Shown here one piece after another: positions 12,266-25,506 of a stretch of 64,000 nucleotides of DNA (positions are counted from its first letter, which is position 1; every line of letters begins with the position of its first letter). The DNA is taken from positions 236,260 through 300,259 of the forward strand of contig MEHQ01002721.1 in the NCBI GenBank assembly GCA_008828725.1, given 5' to 3'. Both the position numbers and the translations under genes were made by a program. The notes under the pieces were generated by a model. It did not search any database. It was not told the DNA's origin and worked only from the letters and a program-made list of their open reading frames with translations. This DNA comes from Saccharina japonica. Lineage: Eukaryota > Sar > Phaeophyceae > Laminariales > Laminariaceae.

Positions 12266-12869
12266 GTGAGGTGTTGGGCGAGTCGCATGATGGGTGAGCT
12301 GCATCCTACTAAGAACCGCTTGTCAGGCGGACTTGCATATGGATGACAGCTTCAATGAGTTAATTTAATATCTGGTGTGGCTACTTCATGAGACAGCAAT
12401 GGGAGCACTATGTATCTGCCTCATGAATGCCTTACCATATCACACTACGTGATACGATCATTCCCCTTGAGCGGAGTTGAGGTTCCCGACCCCGCACAAA
12501 TGATCTACTCGACCGCCAGTCTTGGGTAACCGCCAAAAAAAAAAAAAAAACGGTACCCTGGTTGTTTAGCTCACGCAGTGAGAGGCATACAGAGGGGGGG
12601 GGGGGGGGTTCAGTCAACAGACATCCCGGATGAATGCGGGAAATAAAAGCCTTGACGTACCGCTTTTTCAGTACATGCGTGGCGGTGTGCGACATTGTAT
12701 ATACCAGATAGCCGCGTATGAGAGGCATGGCATTGTATGGTCAACCTCCGGTAATACATGGTAGTGCTGTTACACAATGTCGCCTTGACGTATCAAATTG
12801 TTGTGGTGCTCGCAAACTGGCTGGCACCACCGAAGGCACATTTGCGCCTAACTTTCGGTGGAAAGAGGG

Positions 12870-12896
12870 TTACAGTCACTGATTCAGTGACTGTAA
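12870..12896. repeat. Perfect short hairpin
   Basis: TTACAGTCACTGA and its exact complement TCAGTGACTGTAA are separated by one base. It is too short to classify further. Confidence 0.8.
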
Positions 12897-15668
12897 TGAA
12901 GTGGCGAGGACGGAGGATGGCACACGTTTTGTCCGTGGTTGTAGATTCTCCCGGAGCTTTTACGGTACCTCTCTCGGTCGGTCAGCGTTATTAGCGCGTT
13001 CCCACCAACGAGGTGTGCCGCGAGGTGAGCACGGGGGGTGCGGGGTTGTTCGCTCTCTTGGTTCGTAGAGGAAAAAAACTTAAAGGCGTGTCGAAGGATA
13101 TTAGACGGACAGGCCAGGCCGTAGGCGGTGTACACCAACCAGCCCATGCATGCGGGCAATTGGGAAGTACTGGTACACGTTTTGTGCAGAGGCAGCACCA
13201 TCATCCAGGAGTTTCTTCAAGAAAAGGAGCATGTTGTGCGGGCATACAGAGACCACTTCGGCAAAAGCGCCTGCATAATATCCCATGAGATGGCGTGGTC
13301 GTTCATTTTTGTGTATTCACAAAACAAGCAAAACAAAAAAGCCAAGTAGGCTATCTATCGCAGCGAACCAGCATGCACCACAAAATATAGGCTGCCTTCG
13401 TTGCTAATAGGCATAAGAAAAAACATCCCACTATACACTTGTTTTTTGCTGGGCTGTGACACTGGCTGGCGTCGAGGAACGCAACGCAAGGTAGTCCCAC
13501 AACTTGGGCCCGGCATTTGAACACCAGCAACGCGCCTTACCGGAGTGCTGATTCAATGCTGTCATCCTTGCCACGCCGATATTCATTGCTGGATGCGAGG
13601 ACGACCCTAGAAAAAATAAATACATATACCGAGGCGTGCAATGACGCGATGGGGGTACGCGTAGGGTACTCGTAGCACATTCACGTCATAATATTTATGA
13701 CTGACTATTACTGACTGTTAGTATACTCCTTGCCTGAGGAAATAACTACTTGCCACTTAAGGCATGCGCCTTATTGTTGGAATATTGTCTGCGTTGTTTT
13801 ACAATATTTTTCGTGTGATACACCTATATGGCCACGGGCCACGGGATTGATTGTTATTAGGTTTACCTTTCGATTTTATCCAAAAAACAAATCTGGGTGA
13901 GGTTTACTAGTACACTGGTAGCGTGTTGAGCTCCTCGAGCAAGGAACCTCAGAACCAACTATAGTAGGAGAGTAACTCTGCCGTACATCCTTAGCACGCT
14001 GTCTAATGAACGAACCCAAGCAAGTCTCTTAACCTCCACCGTACCAATGCGTCACGATTCAAGGGAGACTCGTCTCGACAAGGAAGGAAGGAATCCTTTC
14101 CAGTTTCGTCACCGCCGACACCTTGTTCCTTGTGTACCGGCGGTATATTCACCGCTGGGCACTAAGGACCGCCACCGCACGAAGGGCGACAAGGCCTATC
14201 CACCAGGCCGTGGCAAGTCAAGCATATGACACTACATAGCCCGAGCTCGACACGAACGTGACAAGTCAAAGCGTGACAACAATTAATAGTAGTCCGAGCA
14301 ACCTCGAAAAAAAACATTATCGTCGTCGGGCTTGAAACCCACCCCTCTGTGTACACCCTGGACGGCCCACATGAGTTGGCGGCAAGCTCACAAGAAGTAC
14401 CGACGAATGGTCCTAAGCGAAAAAAAAAAAAAAAAGACCTCTCTGTACCCCCCCCCCCCGGCATTGCACGACATGAGCACACACCCCAACCCCCTCCACC
14501 CCTTGCCCTCTTACATCAACACCTCACCAAATAACTCGTACCTTATCCCCACGAAGAAACGGAAACAAAACACCCGAACGCTCACTTTCAAGTACTCCTC
14601 TCCAGCTTTTGCTCTTTTCGAAAAAGTACATGGTACACCTACGTACTACTGTACGTCCCAGACATGAGTGAAATTCGACCAAAACTTGCGAGATGCCCAC
14701 TTTGGTAAGTTGTGCTCGACAACCAAAATGATCTGATCGGCCCCAAACGCATCGGGGCACACGGAATACGCAGTGCCTATGTATTTACAGGATACGAAAA
14801 AAAAAGCGCCTTTTGGGGAAAGCGGCTAAAGAGCCGCTGACACTATGAAGGGCGTGGGTATGTCACCTGCGTCGGGCAACACTGCTACCCGAGGCCCCAC
14901 TAACCAACCTATCGCGTACTAAACACGAAGCGCACCTGCACTCAATATTCGCCACAACTAAGGTTGAAAAAACCAGAAGGCCGTGAAAAAAAAAAGCTTT
15001 TTAACGTCACAAGACTATTCTGCTAAGGTCCGTCTACTAAAGTAGGAAACTTCTCCTCGATTGCGACAAAGATGTTATCATATATACATGCACAGCACAC
15101 ACAGTTTGCGGTCGGACAACGCCGAGCGCCAGTCCGTCCATGTGCATGCATACGACAACTAGGGATTATTCCGAACATCCCGATAGATAAGGCCGGTGCG
15201 CGACGCTTTTGTTTCTTCGACATGGCCTAAGAAAACGAAAGCAGAGCCAGGCCTAACCCTCCTCTCCGCCCGTCGGCGCTGGCGACGATGCCCCCTCGAA
15301 AATCGCGTGCCTGGAGCTCTGCCCAAAGCGCGTATGGACCAGGCTTGTCTTCGACCAGTCACGGTCGACATCAGAGGCTGGAGACTGGGGCCGCGCTTGA
15401 GTGACCAGGGGCTACAAAAGAGGCAATATAAGAAGCCGTTTGAGACCCTTCGGTCGCCGCCCCTTCTCCAAGCATCTCCGACACAATGCTCTTTTCTTCC
15501 CTCAGCTCCTGGAAACAAGGAGAATCGAATGCGTGACGAAACAAAAAAAAGATAACTGGGTGGAAGCTTAACACTTTTGGGGCTGCAGAAGCGAAAAATG
15601 ACGCGACTACAACGAACCGACGAAAACACCACCGATCGCAAGAGGCAACCCGGACCGCTGGGGGGAGA

Positions 15669-15709
15669 GGGGGGGGTTACTCATGTCGTGCACGGCCGTA
15701 GTCGTACGA
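15669..15709 (-). mobile_element. Poly(C)-tailed short element, 3'-end fragment
   Basis: Only the conserved 3' end (read on minus: TACGACTACGGCCGTGCACG, then ACATGAGTAA) and its C-tract are present. It abuts the next copy directly. Confidence 0.6.
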
Positions 15710-15802
15710 GGGGGGGTGTACTTCATTTTCCATGCATGGCCGTAGTCGTATGACGATAGACCCTCGCATCTCTACAATTCCGGGACGGAGCATGTCGGGT
15801 TC
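15710..15802 (-). mobile_element. Poly(C)-tailed short element, subfamily A, copy 2
   Basis: Carries the core GATGCGAGGGTCTATCGTCA and CTACGGCCATGCATGG, and ends in GTACACCCCCCC on the minus strand. The 5' end is truncated at CATGAACCCGACATGCTCCG. Confidence 0.7.
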
Positions 15803-16585
15803 ATGAGGGGGGGGGGGGGTGGTTTTCGTCGGTTTTCGTCAGACGTCAAGTGTCCCAACAACAAAAAGTGCAACAACTTGCACACGACACAAGAACAGGC
15901 AGGCATACTTACCGCACTCGGGACCTTCTGCGCGCTCGTTCGCTCGCTCGCTCGCACACACGAGACGGCTACTGCAGCAAGACCGGGACCACCTCGTTTT
16001 TTTTTATCGCTACACCTTGGGTCCCAGAAGGGGCTAAAGCCATGTACCACTGCACCATACAGAAGCGCATATCTGACACAAATTCCAAGTATGTCGTCCC
16101 CAAAGCGAGATTGCTGTCCTGAAGAGCTTAAGAATTACCTGGTACGTGGTATCAAGTTTCCAACGCTGCAATAGGGTTACAAGCCCGCATGGCCGATGTT
16201 CCAGCCGAAAACAAAAGGACGCCGTACTTAATTCCGGGTCACCAATAGTACGCAACGCTATTTGCACCAAGTACGCAGATGAATGCGTTGGGACCGGTTA
16301 CCGGATCGTTCCGCGCCGTCTCCCACTCCGCCGCGGAGGGCGCGCCCGCCAAGTATCGTACCTGCCAAATATAAATCCCTGCCGTATCAACCAAAGCTTT
16401 ACTGGGATGCTATTTTTTCGAAAACATCAGACCTATAATACGGCTTACGGCTGCAACAAACAGACCGACTGGTTTGTCTGTATACGAAGTATATACGACC
16501 CTGGAATGATACGTGATGTATATTTGCATGTTTCGTTTTGCATTTTCGAATTTTCTGTTTTTCGTTTTTGTTTTTACTCATAAGC

Positions 16586-19500
16586 TCAGCCAGCAGAACA
16601 AAAACAAATTGGCAGGTAGCTAAAAACTCTCGCGCCACCACTAACCGCTATTGACGCCTCCAGCTGACGTTCCGCCTCCTCGGGCAGTCGGTAGCCCTCC
16701 GCGAACGCCCACTCTCCGTCCCCGCCACAGTGGACGGGGAACGAGCAGAACAACCCCTCCGGCACCCCGAAGGGGTTGCCGTCCGATGTCACCCCCATCG
16801 ACACCGCCTGCGAAGGCGAAACTGAAACGCCAAACAACAAAACGTGTATGCGGCAGGGTGGGAAAGGAGGGGCGGGCGGCCCCGGAAGCATGAGGGAGGG
16901 AGGGGAGGAGGAAGGAAGGGTTGGGTTGGGGGCGGGAAAAGTGCACACATGCGTGAGCGCTGCCTGCGGCTGGAAACTTCATGGAGGAAGGGTTGAGCGA
17001 CGAGGGGCGGCCGGAAAATTCACGGAGGGAGGGGTGGGTTGGTAACGGGCATACGAGGTTAACACGCAAAAAGTCCTGCCTGCGGCAACGCACTACGGAC
17101 GGCAAGCAAAACAGAGCGTACGGTTGAGGAGGGGTTGAGAGCAAGCTGGAAGCGCGCGCACCCCGCAGTGCCATGCAAAGTCTTTATCCACTTTTGCCCA
17201 CCGCGGGGTTTGCTATCCTCGAGAAGGTGTAGCGTTCGGTTTCCATTGTGAGAAACTCCGAAACCTTTCACCGAACCCGGAACCATAAACTTCAGTTGAG
17301 ACACGCGAACTAATCCCGGCCGTCTCCGACACTCGCGCAGAAGCTCGGTGTGCCCAAGGACAGTCGGACACATGAACAAAATGCAGCCCCTAGGCGGCGT
17401 TGTCGGCAACACCGTGCATAACACGAGCGAGAGTGGCCTCCAGGTCCCAGTCGCAATAAAGACAATGATCGGTATGGCACCTCCGGAAGGCGATCCAACC
17501 GCACTCAAAGATGCTATTTATGTTATTTGGAAGCCGCGGTTTGACCCTTTAAGACTGCCCGCCCCCTACATTGAAAACAGTATAAATGGGCCAAATTAGG
17601 CCTTGACGTGCCCAAAAAAGGCGGCCTCCTAGCGTAATTGGACTGCCATGGCTACTAAAAGGAATAGCCACATGTCTGTATCAGGCGTCGGCAACCGGTG
17701 TGCGTAGTCGACGCTCTCGCGCCTGAAACCCCGCACACGTAAACCTGCAACTCGCGAAACTCCCCCATCACCATAAAAATCATATCGGCACTTTGGGAAG
17801 ACACCTACAGGTGACATCACTGACGCTGTCTATCGTATTTATCCGTCGCCCGGTAAAATCCCGTTCATGATAGCATGTCTGCAATACCGCGCGCTGCATG
17901 GGGTACGACTTGAACCCAATTTCGACAACACAAGTGATAGTCTATATACACTAACTCCTCATTACCGGGTACATCCTAGAATATTCCGAACATTTCTCGG
18001 GTGGTCGGGCTAAGGGTTGAATTGTCAAAAGCGTATTTCAGCCATTTTGTTCAAGCTGGGCATACATATATATATATATATATTGCCTCTCTCTCCACGC
18101 ATTACGTAGCTACCTGAGACTGCTGCAGGGGCGAGCCAATCAGAGAGGTGGCCGGCAATCGCGTTCGCGGCGGACATGGCGCTGCTGAGCTTGCGCGCTC
18201 CCAGAACCGCGGCACCCCTTCCTCGAACCGCCTCCGCCAGTCCGGAAACCTCCCCCTCCAGGACTCTTCCGCCCTGGGGGGTGGAGGTCGACAGATCCAG
18301 CCAGCCGCTGTCGCCAATGACCGACACAGCCGGCACCCAACTGCCGTCGATTAAAAATTCCACGGCGCTCGCGTCCGGCACCTGTGATAATTGTTTCGAG
18401 GGCATATATATATATATACGAACAAAGAAGAAGAAGAGACTTGTCAACACTCGCAGAGACGATTTTGTAGTTTTTTTTTGCGTACATTTATAGGAGGCAT
18501 CTACTGTTTTGGAGGGCTCCGAAAGCAGAACCGTCAAATCTCGCAACCGGCCTTTTTTTCTCTTCGAGTACGTGGTGGGAGGCATTTACTGTTTTGAAGG
18601 GCTCTGAAAACGGAACAGTCAAAACTTGTACCCGCGTTTTGTTTCGCGCACGTACGAAGTAGGAGGTGTCTACTGTTTGGAGAGGCACGGGAAAACGGGA
18701 CTGCAGATGATGTAAACTAGGGGTACATACGCCCCGAACATTGTAGAAAATACAGCAAATGGGAATCTCCTCTTCCCGATGTTGTTCAGCATCCTCTGGG
18801 CGCATGCGACCGGCAACCAATTCCCGCGCGCTTCTCACGACCCCGGCTTATCCCCCCGCTCCCACCTGCGAGTTGCTGTGGTTCCCCCAGACGCAAGCCC
18901 CTCGAACGTCCGCCGGCCCCAGCCGTCGCCACCCACGCGCTCCTGCGTCTCCGCCGCCGGCGCTGACTGGGGCGGAAAGGCTGCGGTTAGCCTCGTGGAG
19001 CAGCATGCCCACCATGCGGTCGTGGTCTAGCCGGCTGAGGCAGCTGATATTTCTCCTGCGATGGCGTGGCGTGTCGTCGTTAGGGGGGGGGGGGGTACTC
19101 ATTTGTTGCTCGCCTTAGTTATTAGACCATTGACGACGCAATTCCTATCGGGGGGGGGGAAGGGGGAACTATCTCATTTGTTGCTGCCTTTTATTAATTC
19201 TGAACACTACCACGCATCCCTTTCGAGACGGATTGGAAGTGGTGGTGGGCATACGTCGGTGAGTATATAAATTAGAAGAATATAGTAATAATAATATAAT
19301 AATTAATAATATAATAATAATAATATAATAATAAAATAAATATAATAATAATTAATAAATTATAAATAATAATAATAATCATAATAATAATAGATAAAAG
19401 AGAACGCAAACATAAAGTTGAGAGGGAGGAGGGATAAGGGGAGGAGGAAGAGAGAGGCGAGAGGAGGAGAGGAGAAGAGAGGAGAGGGAGAGGAAGGGGA

Positions 19501-22288
19501 GACAGGACGAAGAGAGGGGGAGTGGAAGGTTCGGGTCCGTCCATCGTAGTTTGCTCCTTCAACACCCCGTCGGCGTCATCAACCGCGTCGGACCGGAGTG
19601 AGCCGGTGACTCACCTGGACAGTGATGGAGCGTGCGAGGAAAGCACCAAGCAGTTCGTGGGAGCCGGGTTCGCGACAACAACCACCTTGCAGTTGTGGCA
19701 GGCGTAGCGCTCGAGAGCTTCACCCATTCTCTGCGCAAAAATAAAAAATAGAAACAAGCAAGGGCAGGGAAGTCCACGTCGGTAGTAGGCGTGCACGAGG
19801 GAAAAGCGGGGGTGGGGGGTAAGGATAAGAACAAAAACTACCGCTAGTAGGTGTGAACCAGGGCGGGGGAGGCAGGGGGGGCAGGGCACGAGGGGAAGGG
19901 GCAGAAATGAAGGCGAGAGATGAAGGGCAGAGGGGTATCTCAGCACAGCGAAATATTAAGTAAAACCGACGAAAAACACAAAACAGTTCCACTCCCGTTC
20001 GGCTGCAATCGGCTGTTTGCGGCCGCTGGCCATGTCGTTTTCACCCCCATCTTCTGCCACCACCGCCACTGCTCCATCATGAGTTCGGCCGGGGCTGCCA
20101 AACAAATGGGTCAAGGCCCCCCAGCAATTAAAGTGGCACTGTCGAATACGTGTTCCCTTCGTAGTGGTACACACGCAATCCAGCAGTGCCTAGCAAAACA
20201 TTGTTTTTTTAAAGGTTTCGAGACAAACATTTTCACACCTCATATATCTACCGAATTTTACCTTCATTATGCTGGCATTTTTTCCGATCAGATCCCCCCG
20301 CTCCATGCCAGGCCTCCTCGGGAAACCCCCCAGAAGGATGGCCACCTGAAACCGGGTGATTGAAGCGCGGGATGAAATTTGGAGTGAATGAGGCGGTTCG
20401 ATTCGATTCGATTCGGTTCGGTTCTGTTCGGTTCGGTTCGGTTCGGTTCAGTTCGGTTCGGTTCGGTTCGGTTCCGTTCGGTTTGGTTCGGTTCCGTTCG
20501 GTTCTGCTCTGCTCGGTTCGGTTCTCAGTCCAGTTCGGCTTGGTTCGGTTCGTTCGTGCACACGGTTGCTGGACTCCGACGGATAGCAAAGGAAGGGGGG
20601 GTCGAATTCAACGATGGTATATAGAACATTGGACGGGATTTGTCTTGCATGTCCCCACGAGCGGGGCATTGTTCGCTCGGGGCCAACACGACCGAATATA
20701 AAAGCGGAGGAGGGGAGAGGAGTTCGACGTGGTATAGAGGCGGTTTGGCTGGGTTCGTCTTCACTCATCACTGGCGGGACTTTGCTAGCTCCCCGGTCGA
20801 CACGGCGTAACGCCCGGATCCCCTGGGGGGGTAATACTTGCTACGCACAACTAACTGTCAAACCAAAAGATGCAAGTAAGCGCGAGCAGGTGGAATATCG
20901 CAGACGATTAGGTGGGGGTAGGTAGTGCAGCGACTGCGCGAATAACATCACAAAAAACACTTATACTGAAGCAATCAAGCACCCAAACATTTGGCCAGAA
21001 AAAGCAGGTGTATCAGCCAAACAAAGCAGCTGTTATCAACCGTTACTCGGTAGTTAGTTTGGGTTTCATCTTTTTTCAAGAGAGCGGTGATCGGGAGAAA
21101 CGAAAACTGAGTCAACCAAATAAACAACAAAAACGCTTGTGATCGAGCTTGCCATGTATAGCGGGTGCTGATGATACATCAACCAAGGGTCTGCGTGGAG
21201 CCTCAGCAAGTCTGGAGAGCGCGTTCTCGTTCATGTCACGTTATTTTCGAAACTGCTGAGAAGGAAGCCTGGCCATACCATATACCAGTCAGCCAGCCTC
21301 AACTGCTCTTGGTCCGCCCTGTTCTATACCAGGGTATACGGTAGATCGAATGCCGTACACGGTCGTGTTGCTTCACTTGAGCCGTCAGCAAAGATGTCAT
21401 TGCCACACACCAACATCCGGTTGCTACAACAAAATAAAACTGCAATTGCAGCGTCAGCCTCATGAGTTGTACCACTATGTCGTTGTTGGCGACTGACTGC
21501 TTGTGCCTGGCGGACTAGGACAAGGGCTCAACTTGAGCCCGCTGGATAGGATAATCTTGATTGCATGCTGCAATAATTCAAGCCCCTTCTGTCGTCGTCA
21601 ATTCGTCGCAGTTTATGTTATCGCATCGACTCGTGGCCATTATATCTAGTCGGTGGCCACGAGGACAGGCCCAACTCTCTCTGAGGTGGAAGAATGCCAA
21701 CGCGAACCAAAAAAAACAATAAAAGTGACAACACATAAAAAAAAAAAACTGTACGAGCAACAACTCGTACACCTCACAACAAATAATAAAAGCGAAAATG
21801 AGCGCGTACGCATACAAGAGTTAGTGCTCCCTTACCTGTGCCCCGTCGAAGGCCTGCGCCTCGTCGGTGGTTGCAAGAACGCCGTCCAAGACTGTCGAAA
21901 AAAGGCTGTCTTGCACCTCCATGGCCACGCCTGTAAGACGTGCAAGTCAAACCAAAACGGTAATATGAAGAACAGCTGTCGCTATGTAGGGACTCGCGCT
22001 GCAGGTGATTTGTAGCTGCCGTCAACTTGAGCGCGTTGGTTGATCTGGAGAATTTAGAGAGCCGTTAGGTTCTTAGAGAGCCGTTAGGTTCTCAATCAAG
22101 AATAGAAAGGAAAAAAAAAAACACCAGAAAATCTCACCTTCGAGGGCGTTGGCGGCCGGAGGGATGTCGAGCAGCCGCAGGTGGACTCGGACGCCGGGCC
22201 CGAAGACCAGACCGCGGGCGATGAGGGGGACGAGGGAGTACGCGATCTGCCCGGCGCCACCGGTAACGACAACCTTCAGGGTCGCCAT
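16586..22288 (-). CDS. MDH: Malate dehydrogenase, cytosolic type
   Basis: NAD-dependent interconversion of malate and oxaloacetate. Seven exons join in phase: 22288-22138, 21930-21836, 20345-20262, 19730-19615, 19055-18866, 18381-18114 and 16821-16586 (TGA), giving 379 residues. The chosen start, MATLKVVVTGGAGQIAYSL, matches the conserved N-terminus; an in-frame ATG 45 bp upstream would add 15 unconserved residues. Seen: NAD-binding TGGAGQIAY (residues 9-17) with acidic D41; substrate-binding arginines in GGFPRRPGMER (88-98); VANPAPTN (129-136); catalytic Asp159 and Arg162 in CLSRLDHDR; catalytic His208 in WGNHSNSQ; GARKLSSAMSAA; and SMGVTSDGNPFGVPEGL near the C-terminus. The family norm is about 330 residues. 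The excess is a Gly/Ala insert at about 177-195 and a longer, divergent C-terminus. No targeting peptide is evident, so a cytosolic location is inferred. Introns carry minisatellites and poly(C)-tailed elements. Confidence 0.93.
19083..19150 (-). mobile_element. Poly(C)-tailed short element, subfamily B, copy 1
   Basis: On minus: TGCGTCGTCAATGGTCTAAT, then AACTAAGGCGAGCAACAAAT, GAGTA and a 13-C run. It lies in the fourth intron of the malate dehydrogenase gene, followed at once by a second copy. Confidence 0.65.
19150..19232 (-). mobile_element. Poly(C)-tailed short element, subfamily B, copy 2 (diverged)
   Basis: Begins (minus) CCGTCTCGAAAGGGATGCGT and ends GCAGCAACAAATGAGATAGT followed by a C-rich tract. 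It shares the CTCGAAAGGGA..GCGTGGT start with the copies at 49.3 kb and 60.9 kb. Confidence 0.55.
19265..19405. repeat. AT-rich low-complexity tract
   Basis: Almost entirely TAA/TAATA-type units inside the fourth malate dehydrogenase intron, followed by a purine-rich GAGAGG tract to about 19530. Confidence 0.8.
20396..20545. repeat. GGTTC minisatellite
   Basis: About 30 near-perfect GGTTC/GATTC units with occasional variants, in the second intron of the malate dehydrogenase gene just upstream of the exon carrying GGFPRRPGMER. Confidence 0.9.
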
Positions 22289-22432
22289 GCTGGGATTCTT
22301 GTCTTTGTGCGTGCGCGTGTCCACTTTCGTCACTGCTGCTGTGGCATGTGAAAAACAAACGGCCGGTCGATTAAGGTTGGTTTGTTTGTTTAGTTCCGAT
22401 AGGGCCGACGGATGGTTAATTCGATTGGTTGG

Positions 22433-22806
22433 TTGTTGTTGCTGTTGCTGTTGCTGTTGTTGTTGTGTTTTTCCATTCCATTTATTATCCTCGCCCTTCC
22501 TTTCTCTCTCCTTCTTGGTCGTAACTCAGATCCGGGGTCACGAAGTAGGCCCTTCTCGCTGACCTCCCCACTACGGTTCGTGCCTTGCATTTTTATCGCG
22601 ACAAGACTTCGGCCCTTTTTTTCCCTCGTCGACTTGCATCGAATTGCGCCTACACACGCTGCTAGGCGCTCTCAGCAGTGGATTCCGATTTTCATTTATT
22701 TTTTCAAAAATAAAGTCAAAAGTCTGCCCCACGTGGGATTCGAACTCACGAAATCGACTCTAGCAGCATTCGAGGGTACCACTATCAATAGACCATCGGG
22801 GCGGCC
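22433..22806 (-). mobile_element. tRNA-derived SINE, copy 2
   Basis: Read on minus, the head starts at GCCCCGATGGTCTATTGATA and has B box GAGTTCGAATCC. GCCCCG pairs with TGGGGC as a tRNA-like acceptor stem, and the T-arm is CGTGAGTTCGAATCCCACG. The body shares CCGGATCTGAGTTACGAC with copy 1. The 3' end is AATAAATGGAATGGAAAAAC followed by a CAA/CAGCAA-rich tail. It lies about 145 bp upstream of the malate dehydrogenase start codon in the same orientation, so it may sit in the promoter or 5' UTR. Confidence 0.82.
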
Positions 22807-22817
22807 GGCTTCTATGG

Positions 22818-23040
22818 TAAGGCTGTGATTTTGGCTGACTACAATGTAAGTCGGCGGACTATAAGTCGGAACTAGTTTTTAGTTGGTTAGGTATCACATT
22901 CAGTTAGTTTGCGCGCGGCAATTGGTTTGAATGGTACCAGGGCTCTTTGAGTTGGCTGGCTATAAAGTTGGCGACTACCAGTATATACCAGGTTATTATT
23001 AGTTGGCTGGGTGTTTACAGTTGGTTGCGCGCGGTAGTTT
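22818..23040. mobile_element. Relics of hAT-type ends
   Basis: TAAGGCTGTGATTTTGGCTG at the left and GGGCTCTTTGAGTTGGCTGG near 22940 resemble the left end of the hAT element at 32329 (TAGGGCTGTGAGTTGGCTGA). Repeated AGTTGG motifs and a repeated GTTTGCGCGCGG / GGTTGCGCGCGG segment suggest decayed overlapping copies. Confidence 0.5.
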
Positions 23041-25506
23041 AAAAAACGGAGTTTTGCGGCTTTTGTGTCTATCTGGCGCGCTTGTTGCTCGACACCTGTT
23101 TTTTTATCGAAAATTATGAAATAGTCATGTAATTTATTAATAGTTGACTCAGATCTCCACCCAACTCTTAATAAAGACTAGCCCTCAAGAGGCAAGACTT
23201 TACTCACAGCCCCTCGGTTTAGTTCAGGACAATTGCCACCACCACCGTCACCACGAGCAGCGTGCACACACGTTTTTCACTCCAATATTGCCATACTCGA
23301 CACGAAGGTTTCATGGTGTAGGCATATGAGGTGGTGAGGACGAACGAACATCAAAACCAAAACCGTCCGCCAGCAATTTCCTACAGCTTCGTTAAGGCTG
23401 CCGTTTGTTTCTCGTTTCGCCTGCCATCTCTTGTATGCGCTACGTATATAGGGGTGCTTTTGTTTTTATCGGAACCATCCGTGTCGCATCGCATAGCGTG
23501 TGCGTGTAGGTTTTGAGTAGTTTCTCCCGCGACGGAGTTACCCCTGTGAGGTAAGGCCCGTCGGTACGCGGCGGTCACAACAAAAAGCCTTCCATCTTCC
23601 ATGTACTCCATGCGCAAAGCGCGAGCAGACGCGTGCTACGACAGAGATATAACTTATTGACCGTTTTTTTTGTGAAGGATTGGGCTCCATGACCCACAAG
23701 CGTCGGAATCACATTTTTTGTGCTGCAATACTTTTTGTTTGTATAGTTAATTCATGGGATTGTTAATCGGGTAGCACTTTTTAAGTGCCAAGTGTGAGTT
23801 GAGTCCCGATACATTTGTCCCCGAGGCAACCCTATATTTGCAAACTGCGTGGGATGCTTTGGTCGCGCGTTACACCTCATACTTACACAAGCACCAGCAT
23901 ACCCTGGTACGCATCAAGTTTTTTTATCCGCAAAAAAACATGCTGACTTGCTCAATGGTTGGTATCATATAATATGTACAGGGGTTGCTTGTTTGCGTAT
24001 GTTGGCAGCGCTTGGTCACTCACCTACTACGTGGTTGGTATTAAGCTTGCACGCCTTGGCTCGATGTGTTGTGAGCACGTGGGTAAGACGACACCAAGGT
24101 CCTTACTCCTGAGGAACAAATAACGCTTCCTTATCTATACACCAGAGGGGATACAAATCCACACCCTTTACCCCGGGCACGACACGTAGCTGACTACTCG
24201 GGGTATATGATTTACTCATACCAGGCACATAGTTCCACCAAATCCTCGATCTCACCGTGCTTTTTAAAGTGATATCAATATACACCGCTGCACTGCTGCT
24301 GTGGTTTCGTGCTCACGACCACAGCAGGTATAAATAGCTGGAGAACCGTTGCGCTGGCACATGTATTTCGGGAGGATTGCGCGCGCGAAGCACATTCCGC
24401 CGGAGGCGGGGTGTGGCTTACCACACATCTGTTTTTGAGCTCCGCACGTTATATTTTGTTCGCCGCACGCACACACACAAAAAAAAACACAAAAAAAAAC
24501 GAATGTGCGGGATTATTGTGTAGTAGCCCGTATTATGATATACAGGCTGAACGAAAAAACAAATTGGGCCTGTTTCTCCGCAGGCGAAAATACAAACTGG
24601 GGTATATTTCAGGCAAAACCATAAACCGGTTATTATAATATTGTATCATATACATATGCACATGATACATGTATTTATAATCCGTGTAAACAGCAGCTCG
24701 TAGTCAGTACCTAATGGGCATAACACCTGTCGACAGCACAAACAAACTGAAATGATCAATCAAGCAAAAAACAAATCGAATGGAAACAGAAACAAAAAAA
24801 ATACCCCGCCAGCACTGGAGCGCCACCACCACCACACCATGGACCTCCTCTGGGCTTTCTGAATTAAGCCATGATATATACCATGCTCATACGATACAAA
24901 CATACGGGTTCAGCAGCATGTTCATACGCAAAGCACACGCACACACCGAGAGGTGGTTCGGCAGGGTTCTCGCTTTTTTGCTTTGCTTCACTTCACGCTC
25001 GCGGGTTCTCCCTTCCGGGGTTCCAGCTCTTTTTCGCGCTTTTCGTGGGCGTGACCATGGCCGGTTCTTGATTTTGGTGGGTGACGTCAGCGTGGGGTCA
25101 CGCTGCTTTCGGTCGAGGGCTGTTAATATTAACAAATCGTCCGGTAGCATATTGGATCAATGTACGGGCGTAGAACCCCTGACCCTAACCCTAACCCCAA
25201 ACCCGACCACACTATTAGTGACCTGGAAAATTCCCAGAAATATCCTGCCGGACGAAATGCTAATGCTACTATAGTTTTGGTGGGGCACTGCCGGCGGCGC
25301 GTTATTTTTTTCAGGGAGAAAGCTTACCATGTTGTTACAGACAATGGTTGGCAAGACACTGCCACGCATCCAAGAAAACAAGAATGGCGGACAAACGCAG
25401 CAGCTGCTGTGTGCGATACTTGTACGTATGTATACAGCAGTGGGTGCCCCGGTTCAAGAGAGGTAGGTGTGGCACAGCAGGCCGAAAACAACTCTCTCAA
25501 CTATTA

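Larger units (their letters stand above)
11244..16585. other. Gene-poor region with short repeats
   Basis: No recognisable coding exon on either strand. It contains poly(C)-tailed elements near 12.2 kb and 15.7 kb, a perfect 13-bp-arm hairpin at 12870-12896, and several G-, C- and A-homopolymers. The 3' UTR of the minus-strand malate dehydrogenase probably occupies the last few hundred bases. Open frames of 100-160 codons at 15.1-15.6 kb overlap on both strands and have no family signature. Confidence 0.5.

Noticed and set aside
15159..15641. 160-codon minus frame overlapping a 119-codon plus frame
   Set aside because: Neither has a recognisable motif or splice support, so neither was called.
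22730..22806. Functional tRNA gene
   Set aside because: The acceptor stem and B box are good, but the anticodon arm pairs imperfectly and the sequence continues into a SINE body shared by two other loci.
25182..25200. Telomere or subtelomere boundary
   Set aside because: Only two CCCTAA units (and two TTAGGG units near 48676). That is too few, and both sit inside ordinary sequence.
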